Source: Psychrilyobacter piezotolerans (GTDB taxonomy: Bacteria; Fusobacteriota; Fusobacteriia; Fusobacteriales; Fusobacteriaceae). Taken from it: DNA of 64,000 bases. The notes below the pieces were generated by a model, which worked only from the letters and a program-made list of their open reading frames with translations, was not told the origin of the DNA and did not search any database. Below are positions 52,856 to 61,646 of the stretch, one piece after another. The stretch is taken from assembly GCF_003391055.1 (NCBI RefSeq), contig NZ_QUAJ01000009.1, forward strand, positions 1-64,000, written 5' to 3'. Position 1 is the first letter of the stretch. Each line of letters starts with the position of its first letter. The position numbers and the translations under genes were made by a program.

Positions 52856-52879
52856 ACAACGTGATGTTGCATCCAGATA
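52856..52879. repeat. 'GGATGCAACGTCACGTTGC' repeat, copy 2 (inverted)
   Basis: AAAACAACGTGATGTTGCAT plus CCAG; the reverse complement GGATGCAACATCACGTTG matches 48672-48696 with one change. It lies right after the nitroreductase stop. Confidence 0.6.
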
Positions 52880-52901
52880 ACAAAAAAATGGAGGTTAAAT
52901 T

Positions 52902-53537
52902 ATGAAAAATAGACTGAATAAAAAAGCTGTGAGGATAATAATTTTGTTGTCGGTAATATTTTTAATTTATAATGTGATTAGGCCGAAACAACCAGGAGAA
53001 GTGAGGGTAAAGGATTATATGCCGAATAAACCTATGGTTAAGATCTTTGATGGAGGATTTGAAGGAGCCGGAAGTGTAGAAATAATAGATAAGATAAGGG
53101 GTGAATTTTATCAGAAGAAAACCCTGGATACTGCTGCCATGGGGGTGGCTGTTTACCGTGTAAATAAAGACGGGTACAGGCTGGTATACAGGGAAGGGGA
53201 AACTAACCAATTAAAAGATGACTATATAGATGAAAAATCCAACAATAATTTGATCCTGCTGAGATCACCTATTAAAAAAGGGATTTCCTGGATAAATGAC
53301 GATAAATCTACATATAAGATCTTATCTGTAGATGAAAAGATAGAATTGATGGGTGGGGAAACAGAGGCAGTAAAATTAAGGTACAGGAAAGCTGGGGATG
53401 AATACTATATCTATTTTGCAAAAGGACTGGGGATTGTGGAAATAGAGTCCGAGATGGGAAGCAGTAAATTAATCGAAGTGAGGTATGATGTGGAAGATTA
53501 TCTTTTAAAACTGAAAAAAGAAGAAAAGAAAAACTAA
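52902..53537 (+). CDS. Unrecognised exported/membrane-anchored protein, 211 residues
   Basis: One N-terminal hydrophobic helix (AVRIIILLSVIFLIYNVIRP) that may be an uncleaved anchor, then a mainly beta periplasmic domain (FDGGFEGAGSVEIIDKI, VAVYRVNKDGYRLVYREG, KAGDEYYIYFAKGLGIVEI). The beta pattern resembles small envelope domains of unknown role. The C-terminus is Lys-rich. GGAGG precedes the ATG. It lies about 135 bases before truB, which has its own promoter. Confidence 0.7.
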   Translation: MKNRLNKKAVRIIILLSVIFLIYNVIRPKQPGEVRVKDYMPNKPMVKIFDGGFEGAGSVEIIDKIRGEFYQKKTLDTAAMGVAVYRVNKDGYRLVYREGETNQLKDDYIDEKSNNNLILLRSPIKKGISWINDDKSTYKILSVDEKIELMGGETEAVKLRYRKAGDEYYIYFAKGLGIVEIESEMGSSKLIEVRYDVEDYLLKLKKEEKKN

Positions 53538-53610
53538 CTATGTGTTTCAAGAATTTGAATTTAATGGATATAAATTCATGGTATCAGTGGCTGAGAAAAG
53601 ATTTCTGTGA

Positions 53611-53639
53611 TTGTTTAAGGCCAGTGAATATGATATACT
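53611..53639 (+). promoter_or_regulatory. Promoter of truB (and possibly hisS)
   Basis: TTGTTT (53611-53616), 17-base spacer, TATACT (53634-53639). The predicted start site (about 53646) is downstream of an ATG at 53643, which therefore cannot be the truB start. Confidence 0.6.
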
Positions 53640-53672
53640 GTTATGAAAATAAATAATATAGGGTGGATAAAA

Positions 53673-54533
53673 TTGAACGGATTAATTAATGTAGATAAAC
53701 CAAAAGGATATACTTCCTTTGATGTGATCAGAAAATTGAAAAGAATATTAAAAATGAAAAAAATAGGACATACCGGGACTCTGGATCCCCTGGCAACAGG
53801 AGTACTTGTGATCTGTCTTGGAAGGGCTACCAAATTAGCTAATGTAATAGAAGCCAAGGAAAAAACCTATATAGCTGACTTTATTTTGGGATCAAAAACA
53901 GATACCTACGATACTGAAGGGGAAGTTATAGATAGAAGTGATGTAAGGGTAACTGCTGAAGATGTAAAGAATATATTGTCTAAATTCAGAGGGGAAATTA
54001 AACAGGTTCCTCCTATGTATTCTGCACTGAAAGTAAACGGGAAAAGACTCTATGAGCTGGCCCGTGAAGGGGTAGTCATTGAAAGAAAAAGCAGAGATGT
54101 AGTAATATCAAAGCTGGAATTGATGGAATTTGACGAGCAAACACAGACAGGGAAACTTTACTGTGAAGTATCCAAGGGAACTTATATCAGGTCATTGATC
54201 TTTGATATGGGGGAAGAACTGGCGACCTATGCACATATGAATGGGCTGAGAAGGACCAAAGTTGGAGAATATCTGGTAGAAGACGGATTTACCATTGAGC
54301 AGATGGAAGAGATGGGAGAAAGAGGTGATCTATCTTTCGTAACCAGTGTAGAAGACAGCTTTAACTTTGAAAAAGTAGAGATAAAAGACGAAAAACAGAT
54401 AAAATTATTTTTAAATGGAAATACAGTGATGTGTGAAAAACCAAATGACAAATACAGGATCTATGTAAATAGAGAATTTGTCGGCTTAGGAGAGGTCATT
54501 GATAATAGATTAAAAGGCTGGAAAGTATTTTAG
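53673..54533 (+). CDS. truB: tRNA pseudouridine-55 synthase
   Basis: Makes the T-loop pseudouridine in tRNA. Markers: NVDKPKGYTSFDVIRKL, the catalytic Asp in GHTGTLDPLATGVLVICLG, SGTYIRS-like SKGTYIRSLIFDMG and a C-terminal PUA-like domain. The start is taken as TTG at 53673: GGGTGG lies six bases upstream, the protein then begins like other TruB proteins, and a promoter at 53611-53639 would start transcription after the ATG at 53643. 286 residues in this form. Confidence 0.92.
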   Translation: MNGLINVDKPKGYTSFDVIRKLKRILKMKKIGHTGTLDPLATGVLVICLGRATKLANVIEAKEKTYIADFILGSKTDTYDTEGEVIDRSDVRVTAEDVKNILSKFRGEIKQVPPMYSALKVNGKRLYELAREGVVIERKSRDVVISKLELMEFDEQTQTGKLYCEVSKGTYIRSLIFDMGEELATYAHMNGLRRTKVGEYLVEDGFTIEQMEEMGERGDLSFVTSVEDSFNFEKVEIKDEKQIKLFLNGNTVMCEKPNDKYRIYVNREFVGLGEVIDNRLKGWKVF

Positions 54534-54555
54534 ACAAAATTTGTGAGGTGAAAGA

Positions 54556-55794
54556 ATGGAATTGATAAAAGCAATGAGAGGAACTAGAGATATCTATGAT
54601 GTAGAAGCTCTAAAATTTAACTTTATAGAAGATACGGCGAAAGAGTTATTGGAAAATTATGGTTTTGGAAGGATAATAACTCCTACATTTGAATCTACAG
54701 ACCTGTTCAAAAGAGGGATAGGGGAAGGGACGGATATTGTAGATAAGGAGATGTATACATTCTCTGACCGTGGAGACAGAAGTATCACTCTGAGACCTGA
54801 GGGGACAGCCCCGGTAGTAAGATCATATCTGGAAAATAAGACCTATGCCAAGGAAGATCTGACTAAATATTATTATATCAACAATATGTTCAGATATGAA
54901 AGACCCCAGGCAGGAAGATACAGGGAATTTTATCAGATTGGTGTAGAAATCCTGGGAAATGCATCACCTATGGCAGATGCTGAAGTGATATCCATGGGAT
55001 ACAGACTGATGGAAAAATTAGGTATAGAAGATCTAAAGGTTAACATAAACTCTGTAGGAGGAAATGAAACAAGAGCAAAATACAGAGAGATTTTGGTAAA
55101 CTACCTTACTCCTAAAAAAGATGGATTATGTACCGACTGCCAGACCAGATATGAAGCTAACCCCCTTAGAGTATTGGACTGTAAGAATAAAAACTGCCAG
55201 GAATTGACGGTAGATGCTCCAATGCTGCCTGATAATTTAAATTCCGAAGAAAAGGCACACTATGAGACTGTAAAAGAGTACTTAGACATGTTTGGTGTGG
55301 AATATGTAGAAAACCCGAGATTAGTTAGGGGACTGGATTATTACTCAAGCACGGTGTTTGAGATCATAACTGAAAAATTAGGTTCCCAGGGAACGGTCCT
55401 GGGTGGTGGAAGATACGATAACTTAATTAAGCAATTAGGAGATAAGGAAGTTCCGGCAGTAGGATTTGGATCGGGCCTGGACAGACTTATGATGTTATTA
55501 GGAGAAGATAAAATCGTAAATACTCCCGATATATATATAAGCTGGATGGGGGAAGAAAATATAGACTACGCTTTCTTAGTTGCCAATAAATTAAGAGATA
55601 ATGGGGTAAAAGTTTATATTGAATATGCACCAAAATCTGCCAATGCTCATAGGAAAAAAGCATTTAAATTAGGAGCTCAAAGGGAAGTTATCATCGACTC
55701 GGAATCTAAAGCCAATAGAACTATGGGATTGAAAGAATTAAGCAGCAGGGATGTAGAAGTAGTTGCATTTGATGAGTTATTGGAGAAGGTGTAA
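54556..55794 (+). CDS. hisS: Histidyl-tRNA synthetase
   Basis: A 412-residue class II synthetase. Motif 1 region GFGRIITPTFESTDLFKRGI, motif 2 MFRYERPQAGRYREFYQIGV, the histidine loops LVRGLDYYSSTVFEI and TVLGGGRYDNLIKQLG, motif 3 AVGFGSGLDRLMMLL, then the anticodon-binding domain. It also shows LRPEGTAPVVRSYLE. Located 22 bases after truB; a hairpin repeat follows its stop. Confidence 0.95.
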   Translation: MELIKAMRGTRDIYDVEALKFNFIEDTAKELLENYGFGRIITPTFESTDLFKRGIGEGTDIVDKEMYTFSDRGDRSITLRPEGTAPVVRSYLENKTYAKEDLTKYYYINNMFRYERPQAGRYREFYQIGVEILGNASPMADAEVISMGYRLMEKLGIEDLKVNINSVGGNETRAKYREILVNYLTPKKDGLCTDCQTRYEANPLRVLDCKNKNCQELTVDAPMLPDNLNSEEKAHYETVKEYLDMFGVEYVENPRLVRGLDYYSSTVFEIITEKLGSQGTVLGGGRYDNLIKQLGDKEVPAVGFGSGLDRLMMLLGEDKIVNTPDIYISWMGEENIDYAFLVANKLRDNGVKVYIEYAPKSANAHRKKAFKLGAQREVIIDSESKANRTMGLKELSSRDVEVVAFDELLEKV

Positions 55795-55860
55795 CCCTCT
55801 TAACTCCTTTCTTGTTGTCATTTCCTCTTGAATAAGAGGAAACTATAGTGATTGCTTTGG
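55794..55860 (+). repeat. 'CCCTCT' hairpin repeat after hisS
   Basis: Begins at the stop codon as TAACCCTCTTAACTCC, with a TTTCCTCTT / AAGAGGAAA fold-back. Related to units at 21500, 41263 and 58123. Confidence 0.55.
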
Positions 55861-55885
55861 AGTAATTAAAACTTGATTTTTTAAT

Positions 55886-56075
55886 CAGTACAATCTGCGA
55901 CAAAAAGAAGGTTCTAAGGGTTTCGCCCTTAACTGAGATCATTTCTTGCCTTGATGCAAGAAAAAGATCCAAAGAAAATCAAGAAGATTTATATGTTGTC
56001 TTAATGAGTAAGTCACGATCGTTGTTGTAGGAACACTACAGCTGAAGCTTAACGATTATAAACTTCATTTTTAAA
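55886..56075 (-). repeat. Large dispersed intergenic repeat, copy C (inverted)
   Basis: Read on the minus strand: ATGAAGTTTATAATCGTTAA, then GTTCCTACAACAACGATCGT plus GACTTACTC, TCTTGATTTTCTTTGG, a TAAGGGCGAAACCCTTA hairpin and TTTTTGTCGCAGATT. Head and middle match copy A closely; the hairpin and CGCAGATT match copy B. Confidence 0.75.
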
Positions 56076-56157
56076 ATCTAAATACTAGAATAACATGTAT
56101 AAAAAGGATTAAAGTCAAAATAAAAAGAAGGTTCTAACCAAGAAAAAAGAATTTTAG

Positions 56158-56300
56158 ATCTGTGTTAATTAGATTTTTAATCCATAGAAATCTGTGTCAA
56201 AAATATTATTTTAAAGACAACTGTGTAATAGCAGTAAAGTATTTAATTCGTGATAAAAAGAAGAATTTAAAGTCAGACTTTAGTCTGCGTCAAAAAAATA
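56158..56300. repeat. Fragments of the 'AATCTGTGT(AA)...CTGCGTC' dispersed family before aspS
   Basis: ATCTGTGTTAATTAGATTTT (56158-56177), AATCTGTGTCAAAAA (about 56189-56203) and GACTTTAGTCTGCGTCAAAA (about 56275-56294). With copy C this fills the 545-base gap between hisS and aspS; no gene was seen there. Confidence 0.55.
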
Positions 56301-56339
56301 GAAATAAAAATATTTTATATAAAATAGTGAGGTATAGGA

Positions 56340-58124
56340 ATGAATATGTACAGAACCCATAAATTGGGAGAATTAAGAGCAGAAAATATCGGTGAAGTAG
56401 TAACTTTATCTGGTTGGGTAGCAACTAAGAGAGACTTAGGAGGATTAACTTTTATCGACCTTAGAGACAGGGAAGGAGTGACTCAAATAGTAGTTCCTCA
56501 AGATGCTACAGAAGAGATGAAAGAAATAATCTCTAAGATCAGAAGTGAATATGTAATAAAAGTAACTGGAGAAGTAAAGGAAAGATTTTCTAAAAATGAC
56601 AAGATGGCTACTGGAGATATAGAAGTATTCATCACAAATATAGAAGTATTAAACTCAGCAGAAGTATTACCGTTTGAAATATCAGATGATGCCAATGTAA
56701 ACGAAAATTTAAGACTAAAATATAGATATTTAGATATCAGAAGACCTGCTATGATGAACAATATCAGAAAAAGACACGATATGATGATGGCTATCAGAAG
56801 ATTCATGGACGAGAGTGAATTTATCGAAGTAGATACTCCTCTACTAACTAAGTCAACTCCTGAAGGAGCTAGAGATTTCTTAGTACCGAGCAGAATGAAT
56901 AAAGGTAAATTCCATGCACTACCTCAATCACCACAATTATTCAAGCAATTATTAATGATTGGCGGAGTAGAAAAGTATTTCCAAATTGCTAAATGTTTCA
57001 GAGATGAAGATCTGAGAGCAGACAGACAATTAGAATTTTTACAATTAGATATGGAAATGTCATTTGTAACAATGGATGATGTTATGGAATATGTAGAAGG
57101 ATTATGTAAGAAGGTATTTACTAGAGTAACCGGTGAAGAAGCTGACTATTCATTCGAAAAAATGCCATACCATGAGGCTATGAGCAGATTTGGTTCTGAC
57201 AAACCTGATGTTAGATTTGGAGTAGAATTAAAAGACCTAACTTCTATGATGAAAGATTGTGGATTTAAGGCGTTCTCTGGAACTGCTAACTCAGGTGGAA
57301 TAGTAAATGCCATCGTAGCACCAGGACAAGCTACCAACTTTTCTAGAAAAGTTTTAGGGGACTTGGAAACTTATGTTAAAACTTATTTCGGAGCTAAAGG
57401 CTTAGCTTGGATCAAAGTAACTGAAGAGGGAGTAAACTCTCCAATTGCTAAGTTCTTCTCTGAGGAAGAAATGGCACAAATCCTAGAGACTACAGGAGCA
57501 AAGGCAGGAGATGTTATATTAATCTTAGCTGACAAAGCAAAAGTAGTTTACGGAGGATTAGGAGCACTTAGATTAAAATTAGGAAATGAATTGGGATTAA
57601 TCAATAAAGACAGCCATAAATTCCTATGGGTAGTAGACTTCCCTATGTTTGAGTGGAGTGAAGATGAAGAAAGATACAAAGCACAGCATCACCCATTCAC
57701 ATCTATCAAAGAAGAGGATATGGAGATGTTCTTGGCTGGAGACCAGATGGATAAAGTAAGAACTAACTCTTATGATATCATCTTAAACGGTTTCGAAATT
57801 GGTGGAGGAAGTATCAGAATCCACGATAGAAAAGTACAAAAAGTTGTATTTGAACAATTAGGATTAACTGAAGCTGAGATCAAAGAAAAATTTGGTTTCT
57901 TCGTAGAAGCATTTAAATACGGTGCTCCTCCTCATGGCGGATTAGCATTTGGTGTGGACAGATGGTTAATGGCAATGTTAAAGCAGGACTCTATAAGAGA
58001 CGTAATTCCATTCCCGGTAACAAACAAAGGACAATGTCTGTTGACAGAAGCTCCTGGAAATGTAGATATAGAACAATTAGAAGAGCTGTCATTAACTAGT
58101 ACTTATGAAGAAGCGACTAAGTAA
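56340..58124 (+). CDS. aspS: Aspartyl-tRNA synthetase (bacterial type)
   Basis: A 594-residue class II synthetase with N-terminal OB fold ([20 protein letters not shown]), motif 2 [20 protein letters not shown], the bacterial GAD insertion (about 300-400), and motif 3 [38 protein letters not shown] is also diagnostic. Bacterial length, so GatCAB or Asn synthetase status cannot be told here. GAGGTATAG precedes the ATG. Confidence 0.95.
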   Translation: MNMYRTHKLGELRAENIGEVVTLSGWVATKRDLGGLTFIDLRDREGVTQIVVPQDATEEMKEIISKIRSEYVIKVTGEVKERFSKNDKMATGDIEVFITNIEVLNSAEVLPFEISDDANVNENLRLKYRYLDIRRPAMMNNIRKRHDMMMAIRRFMDESEFIEVDTPLLTKSTPEGARDFLVPSRMNKGKFHALPQSPQLFKQLLMIGGVEKYFQIAKCFRDEDLRADRQLEFLQLDMEMSFVTMDDVMEYVEGLCKKVFTRVTGEEADYSFEKMPYHEAMSRFGSDKPDVRFGVELKDLTSMMKDCGFKAFSGTANSGGIVNAIVAPGQATNFSRKVLGDLETYVKTYFGAKGLAWIKVTEEGVNSPIAKFFSEEEMAQILETTGAKAGDVILILADKAKVVYGGLGALRLKLGNELGLINKDSHKFLWVVDFPMFEWSEDEERYKAQHHPFTSIKEEDMEMFLAGDQMDKVRTNSYDIILNGFEIGGGSIRIHDRKVQKVVFEQLGLTEAEIKEKFGFFVEAFKYGAPPHGGLAFGVDRWLMAMLKQDSIRDVIPFPVTNKGQCLLTEAPGNVDIEQLEELSLTSTYEEATK

Positions 58125-58216
58125 CGCCCTCTAGATCTTCCTCTTTATAAAAGGGGAGACTTGGGAATTGAAAAAAAAATATAAAATTTTAGGAGTGGTG
58201 AAAACTACTCCTTTTT
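58123..58216 (+). terminator. aspS terminator region
   Basis: First a 'CCCTCTA' unit with CCTCTTTATAAAAGGGGAG (58130-58158 region), then a hairpin AGGAGTGGT-GAAA-ACTACTCCT with TTTTTG (58191-58216), which is the more likely terminator. Confidence 0.75.
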
Positions 58217-58232
58217 GTATGGGGCTTTATTA

Positions 58233-58241
58233 TGTTATAAT
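58233..58241 (+). promoter_or_regulatory. Extended -10 promoter of the SNF2 helicase gene
   Basis: TGTTATAAT, perfect TATAAT at 58236-58241, 35 bases before the ATG; no convincing -35 box. Confidence 0.5.
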
Positions 58242-58275
58242 TAGCATATATAAAACATAATGGAAGGGGATACAA

Positions 58276-61200
58276 ATGAATATTTCAAAGAGAGAAGTAA
58301 AATTAATTGCAGGAGATATTAGTAATTATAATCGTGGATTAAAATCTTTTAAAAGTAATCTATGTGAAATTGAAAATGCAGAATATAACTGGGATGATTT
58401 GGAAATTGAATTTCAGGGGACCGCTTTAGGAACGAAAATGTATAATTTTGATATTAAACTCAATATAGATGTAAAAGCTAAAGATGATAGAATAATGGAT
58501 TATAATTGTAATTGCCCGGCTTTTGATCAATATGACAGGGCATGTAAACATATTATAGGTGGTCTATTAACCTTTGAAGCAGGAGGTTATTTAGATGGGA
58601 TAGAAGAACATATTTTAGAAAGCTCTTATTCCCAACCACTTTTAGAAGTTGAAGATCTAGAACTAATTCATATTGACTGTGATGAACTAGAAGGGCTTGA
58701 AGAATTTGAATACTATCCCTATGATGAACCTGATTATAACACTCCAAATAAATCGAGAGAAACTTTATTATATGAGTCATTAAAAAAATATGAAAAGAGT
58801 TTAGAAAAGACAGAAAATATAGAAGAAAAGATTGAATTAGAAACAGAATATTATCTCGAGAGAGAAAATATATATTCATACAGACCCAATTATTTCCTAA
58901 AAATTAAAATAGGGATTGTTGGGAAAAGAAAATACGTAGTAAAAGATGTAGTTCAATTTATAGATTCCTATAAACATGGAAAAATATTGGAGTTTGGAAA
59001 AGAGTTTGAATTTAACCCGGCAGAACATAAATTAACTGATTATGATTATAAATTATTAGATCAAATCTCTAGGATGTGTAAAATTACCGAAGAGTTCTTA
59101 ACTAAATACAATGGATATCATATTTCTAGTGTTAGAAAAGGAAAAATTAGTTTAACTAATGAATGGTTTAAAATGTTTTTAGAGAATATTAGTGGGAATG
59201 AAAATATAAAATTAGATAATGAGAAGATGAAATTATCATCATTAGAAGAAGCAAACTTCACTTTCATAAATAAAAAAAGTTTAGGAGTTGAACCATTTTC
59301 TGTATTGACAGATGGAGCAGAGTTTATTGCCACACAAGCAGAGATATATCCCATAAAAAAGAAGGATAGAGAATTAATTAAAATACTATATGATGCTGCA
59401 TCATTACAAAATGGTAGTATATCGAGAGCCGGTGAGTTAGGGAAAACACTGACAAAATTGGTAAAAAATACCGATTTAGGAACGATAGAGTTTTTAGATC
59501 AGGTAGGTGAACCTATAATATTTATTGATGAAAATAGAGTTTATAGGAATGTATTGTCTATAGATATTAAAGTCAGCTATCAAAAAGAAATGATAGTAGA
59601 AGGTAAAAAATATTTATTAAATGAGGATAAGAAGAAAACGGCTGAAATATTTAAAGAAGTGACAGGGCTGGATCAAAGATCTGACTTTAATACTAGTCTA
59701 TATGGTAAAGGGGATGTTTTAGAGTTTTTTTTGAATAAACTGCCTAAATTAAATGAAAAATACAATGTTCAAATAGATGAAAATCTGAATAGAATTAAAA
59801 TGAAAAAGGTATCTATCGATGGGACTATCATTAAAAATGGAGATCTATTAGAAATAACTTTTGACACTAATGGTATCAGTGAAGATGATTTAAAAGCTAT
59901 TCAGCTTGGATTATTGAATAAGAAAAAATATGTTAAATTATCTGATGATGGCATAGTAGATCTGGCTGATAAAAAATTAAGAGAATTAGAAGGTACTTTG
60001 GCAGAGTTAGATTTTGAATTAGGAACACAACAAATATCTGAATTTACAGCTAGTAAATTAGGTCTGATCTCTCCTAGTTTAAATATGAAAAATGTAGGGG
60101 ATTTAAAAATAGAAAAACTTTTAAAATCTATAAAGAACAATGAAAGAGAAATTGTTCCTAAAAGCATTAATGCAACTCTCAGAAACTATCAGAACCATGG
60201 CTATGACTGGATGAAAAAATTACACGATAGTAATTTAGGAGGTATACTGGCTGATGATATGGGTTTAGGAAAGACCTTACAGGCTATTGCACTATTGACA
60301 GCAGTTCACAGTGAACAAAATGGTAGAAGTATTGTTATTGCTCCTACTTCACTGACCCATAACTGGTTAAAAGAAATAAGGAAGTTTTCTCCTGAGTTGA
60401 ATGCCGTTATAGTTGAGGGCTCTGTTAAGGAAAGAAAAGAATTGTTAAATAATTTTAAAAATGGAGTTATTTTGACTTCCTATGGTTCTTTTAAAAAAGA
60501 TATAGAAAATTATGAAAATTTAGAATTTTTAGTGGCTATGTTAGACGAAGCACAGAATATCAAAAACAGTGGGACTTTAGTTAAGAAAGCTGTTCAAAAA
60601 ATTAAAAGTTCTTCAAGGTTTGCATTAACAGGAACACCTATTGAAAATTCTATATTTGAACTGTGGTCAATATTTGATTTTGTACTTCCAACTTATTTAC
60701 ACAGCAGAGAAAAATTCAAAAGAAACTACGGAAAGAAAATAAATCAAGATATGGATGAAGACTGCCTAATAAATTTAAAAAAATTGATAAAGCCGTTTAT
60801 TTTAAGAAGGACAAAATCAGAAGTTTTGAAGGAATTACCTGAAAAAATAGTAACAAATATGATTTTAGGAATGGACACTGTTCAAAAAAAGTATTACCTT
60901 TCATATCTTTCAAAATTTAAAGAAGAATTAAAAGACAACTTAGAGGAAGAATTTGATAAAAGCAGGATAAAAATCCTTGCACTGCTAACCAGATTACGTC
61001 AAATTTGCTGCACTCCGGAATTATTTATAGAAAATTATAAGGGAAAGAGTGCAAAGGTGGAAGCTCTGATAGAATTATTAGAAGAATTAAAATCTGGCGG
61101 ACATAGAGTCTTAGTGTTTTCACAATTTGTTAAAAGTTTTGAAATAATAAAAAAACAACTTGATTTAAAAAAAATAACACATTTTCAAATTGATGGCAGA

Positions 61201-61554
61201 ACTAAAGCGAAAAAAAGGTTAGAAATGTGTGATTCTTTTAATGGTGGTGAAAAAGATATATTTTTAATATCTTTAAAAGCTGGAGGTTCAGGTTTAAATC
61301 TGACAGGAGCAGATGTTGTCATTCACTTTGACCCTTGGTGGAATCCTGCTATAGAGGCTCAGGCAACGGATCGTGCCCATAGAATCGGTCAAGATAAAGT
61401 GGTGCAGGTAATAAAACTTATAACAGAAGGAACTGTGGAAGAAAAAATTATTGAAATTCAGGAAAAAAAATCACACCTTATTAATTCTATGGTTGACAGT
61501 AAAGGGAAAATAGAAAAATTAACAAAAAAGGATATCCTGGAATTATTTGAGTAG
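58276..61554 (+). CDS. SWIM zinc-finger SNF2-family helicase
   Basis: A 1092-residue protein. A SWIM finger (CNCPAFDQYDRACKHIIG) is near residue 78-95; a long middle region of unknown fold (the bacterial SNF2-associated domain) reaches about 620; a complete SNF2 ATPase follows: LADDMGLGKTLQAIALL (I), LDEAQNIKN (II), ALTGTPIENS (III), VFSQF (IV), DIFLISLKAGGSGLNLTGAD (V) and ATDRAHRIGQDKVVQVIKL (VI). Such bacterial SNF2 proteins may remodel RNA polymerase or DNA-bound proteins; some sit in phage-defence loci. It is convergent with the Wadjet-like pair, so a functional link is not implied. Confidence 0.92.
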   Translation: MNISKREVKLIAGDISNYNRGLKSFKSNLCEIENAEYNWDDLEIEFQGTALGTKMYNFDIKLNIDVKAKDDRIMDYNCNCPAFDQYDRACKHIIGGLLTFEAGGYLDGIEEHILESSYSQPLLEVEDLELIHIDCDELEGLEEFEYYPYDEPDYNTPNKSRETLLYESLKKYEKSLEKTENIEEKIELETEYYLERENIYSYRPNYFLKIKIGIVGKRKYVVKDVVQFIDSYKHGKILEFGKEFEFNPAEHKLTDYDYKLLDQISRMCKITEEFLTKYNGYHISSVRKGKISLTNEWFKMFLENISGNENIKLDNEKMKLSSLEEANFTFINKKSLGVEPFSVLTDGAEFIATQAEIYPIKKKDRELIKILYDAASLQNGSISRAGELGKTLTKLVKNTDLGTIEFLDQVGEPIIFIDENRVYRNVLSIDIKVSYQKEMIVEGKKYLLNEDKKKTAEIFKEVTGLDQRSDFNTSLYGKGDVLEFFLNKLPKLNEKYNVQIDENLNRIKMKKVSIDGTIIKNGDLLEITFDTNGISEDDLKAIQLGLLNKKKYVKLSDDGIVDLADKKLRELEGTLAELDFELGTQQISEFTASKLGLISPSLNMKNVGDLKIEKLLKSIKNNEREIVPKSINATLRNYQNHGYDWMKKLHDSNLGGILADDMGLGKTLQAIALLTAVHSEQNGRSIVIAPTSLTHNWLKEIRKFSPELNAVIVEGSVKERKELLNNFKNGVILTSYGSFKKDIENYENLEFLVAMLDEAQNIKNSGTLVKKAVQKIKSSSRFALTGTPIENSIFELWSIFDFVLPTYLHSREKFKRNYGKKINQDMDEDCLINLKKLIKPFILRRTKSEVLKELPEKIVTNMILGMDTVQKKYYLSYLSKFKEELKDNLEEEFDKSRIKILALLTRLRQICCTPELFIENYKGKSAKVEALIELLEELKSGGHRVLVFSQFVKSFEIIKKQLDLKKITHFQIDGRTKAKKRLEMCDSFNGGEKDIFLISLKAGGSGLNLTGADVVIHFDPWWNPAIEAQATDRAHRIGQDKVVQVIKLITEGTVEEKIIEIQEKKSHLINSMVDSKGKIEKLTKKDILELFE

Positions 61555-61593
61555 AAGCAGTAGTATGCTATAAAGAATTGATGGTCAAAATGT

Positions 61594-61640
61594 AAAAGAG
61601 GGTGAGAAAAGCAGAGTTTCTACTTTTCTCACTCTCTTTT
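61594..61640. terminator. Bidirectional terminator between the SNF2 and DUF2399 genes
   Basis: AAAAGAGGGTGAGAAAAG (61594-61611) pairs with CTTTTCTCACTCTCTTTT (61623-61640) across an 11-base loop. Confidence 0.88.
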
Positions 61641-61646
61641 AGTTAT

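Noticed and set aside
58276-61554. SNF2 helicase as part of a defence island with the Wadjet-like genes
   Set aside because: The genes are convergent with a strong bidirectional terminator between them, and the helicase has the ordinary SWIM-SNF2 architecture; proximity alone is not support.
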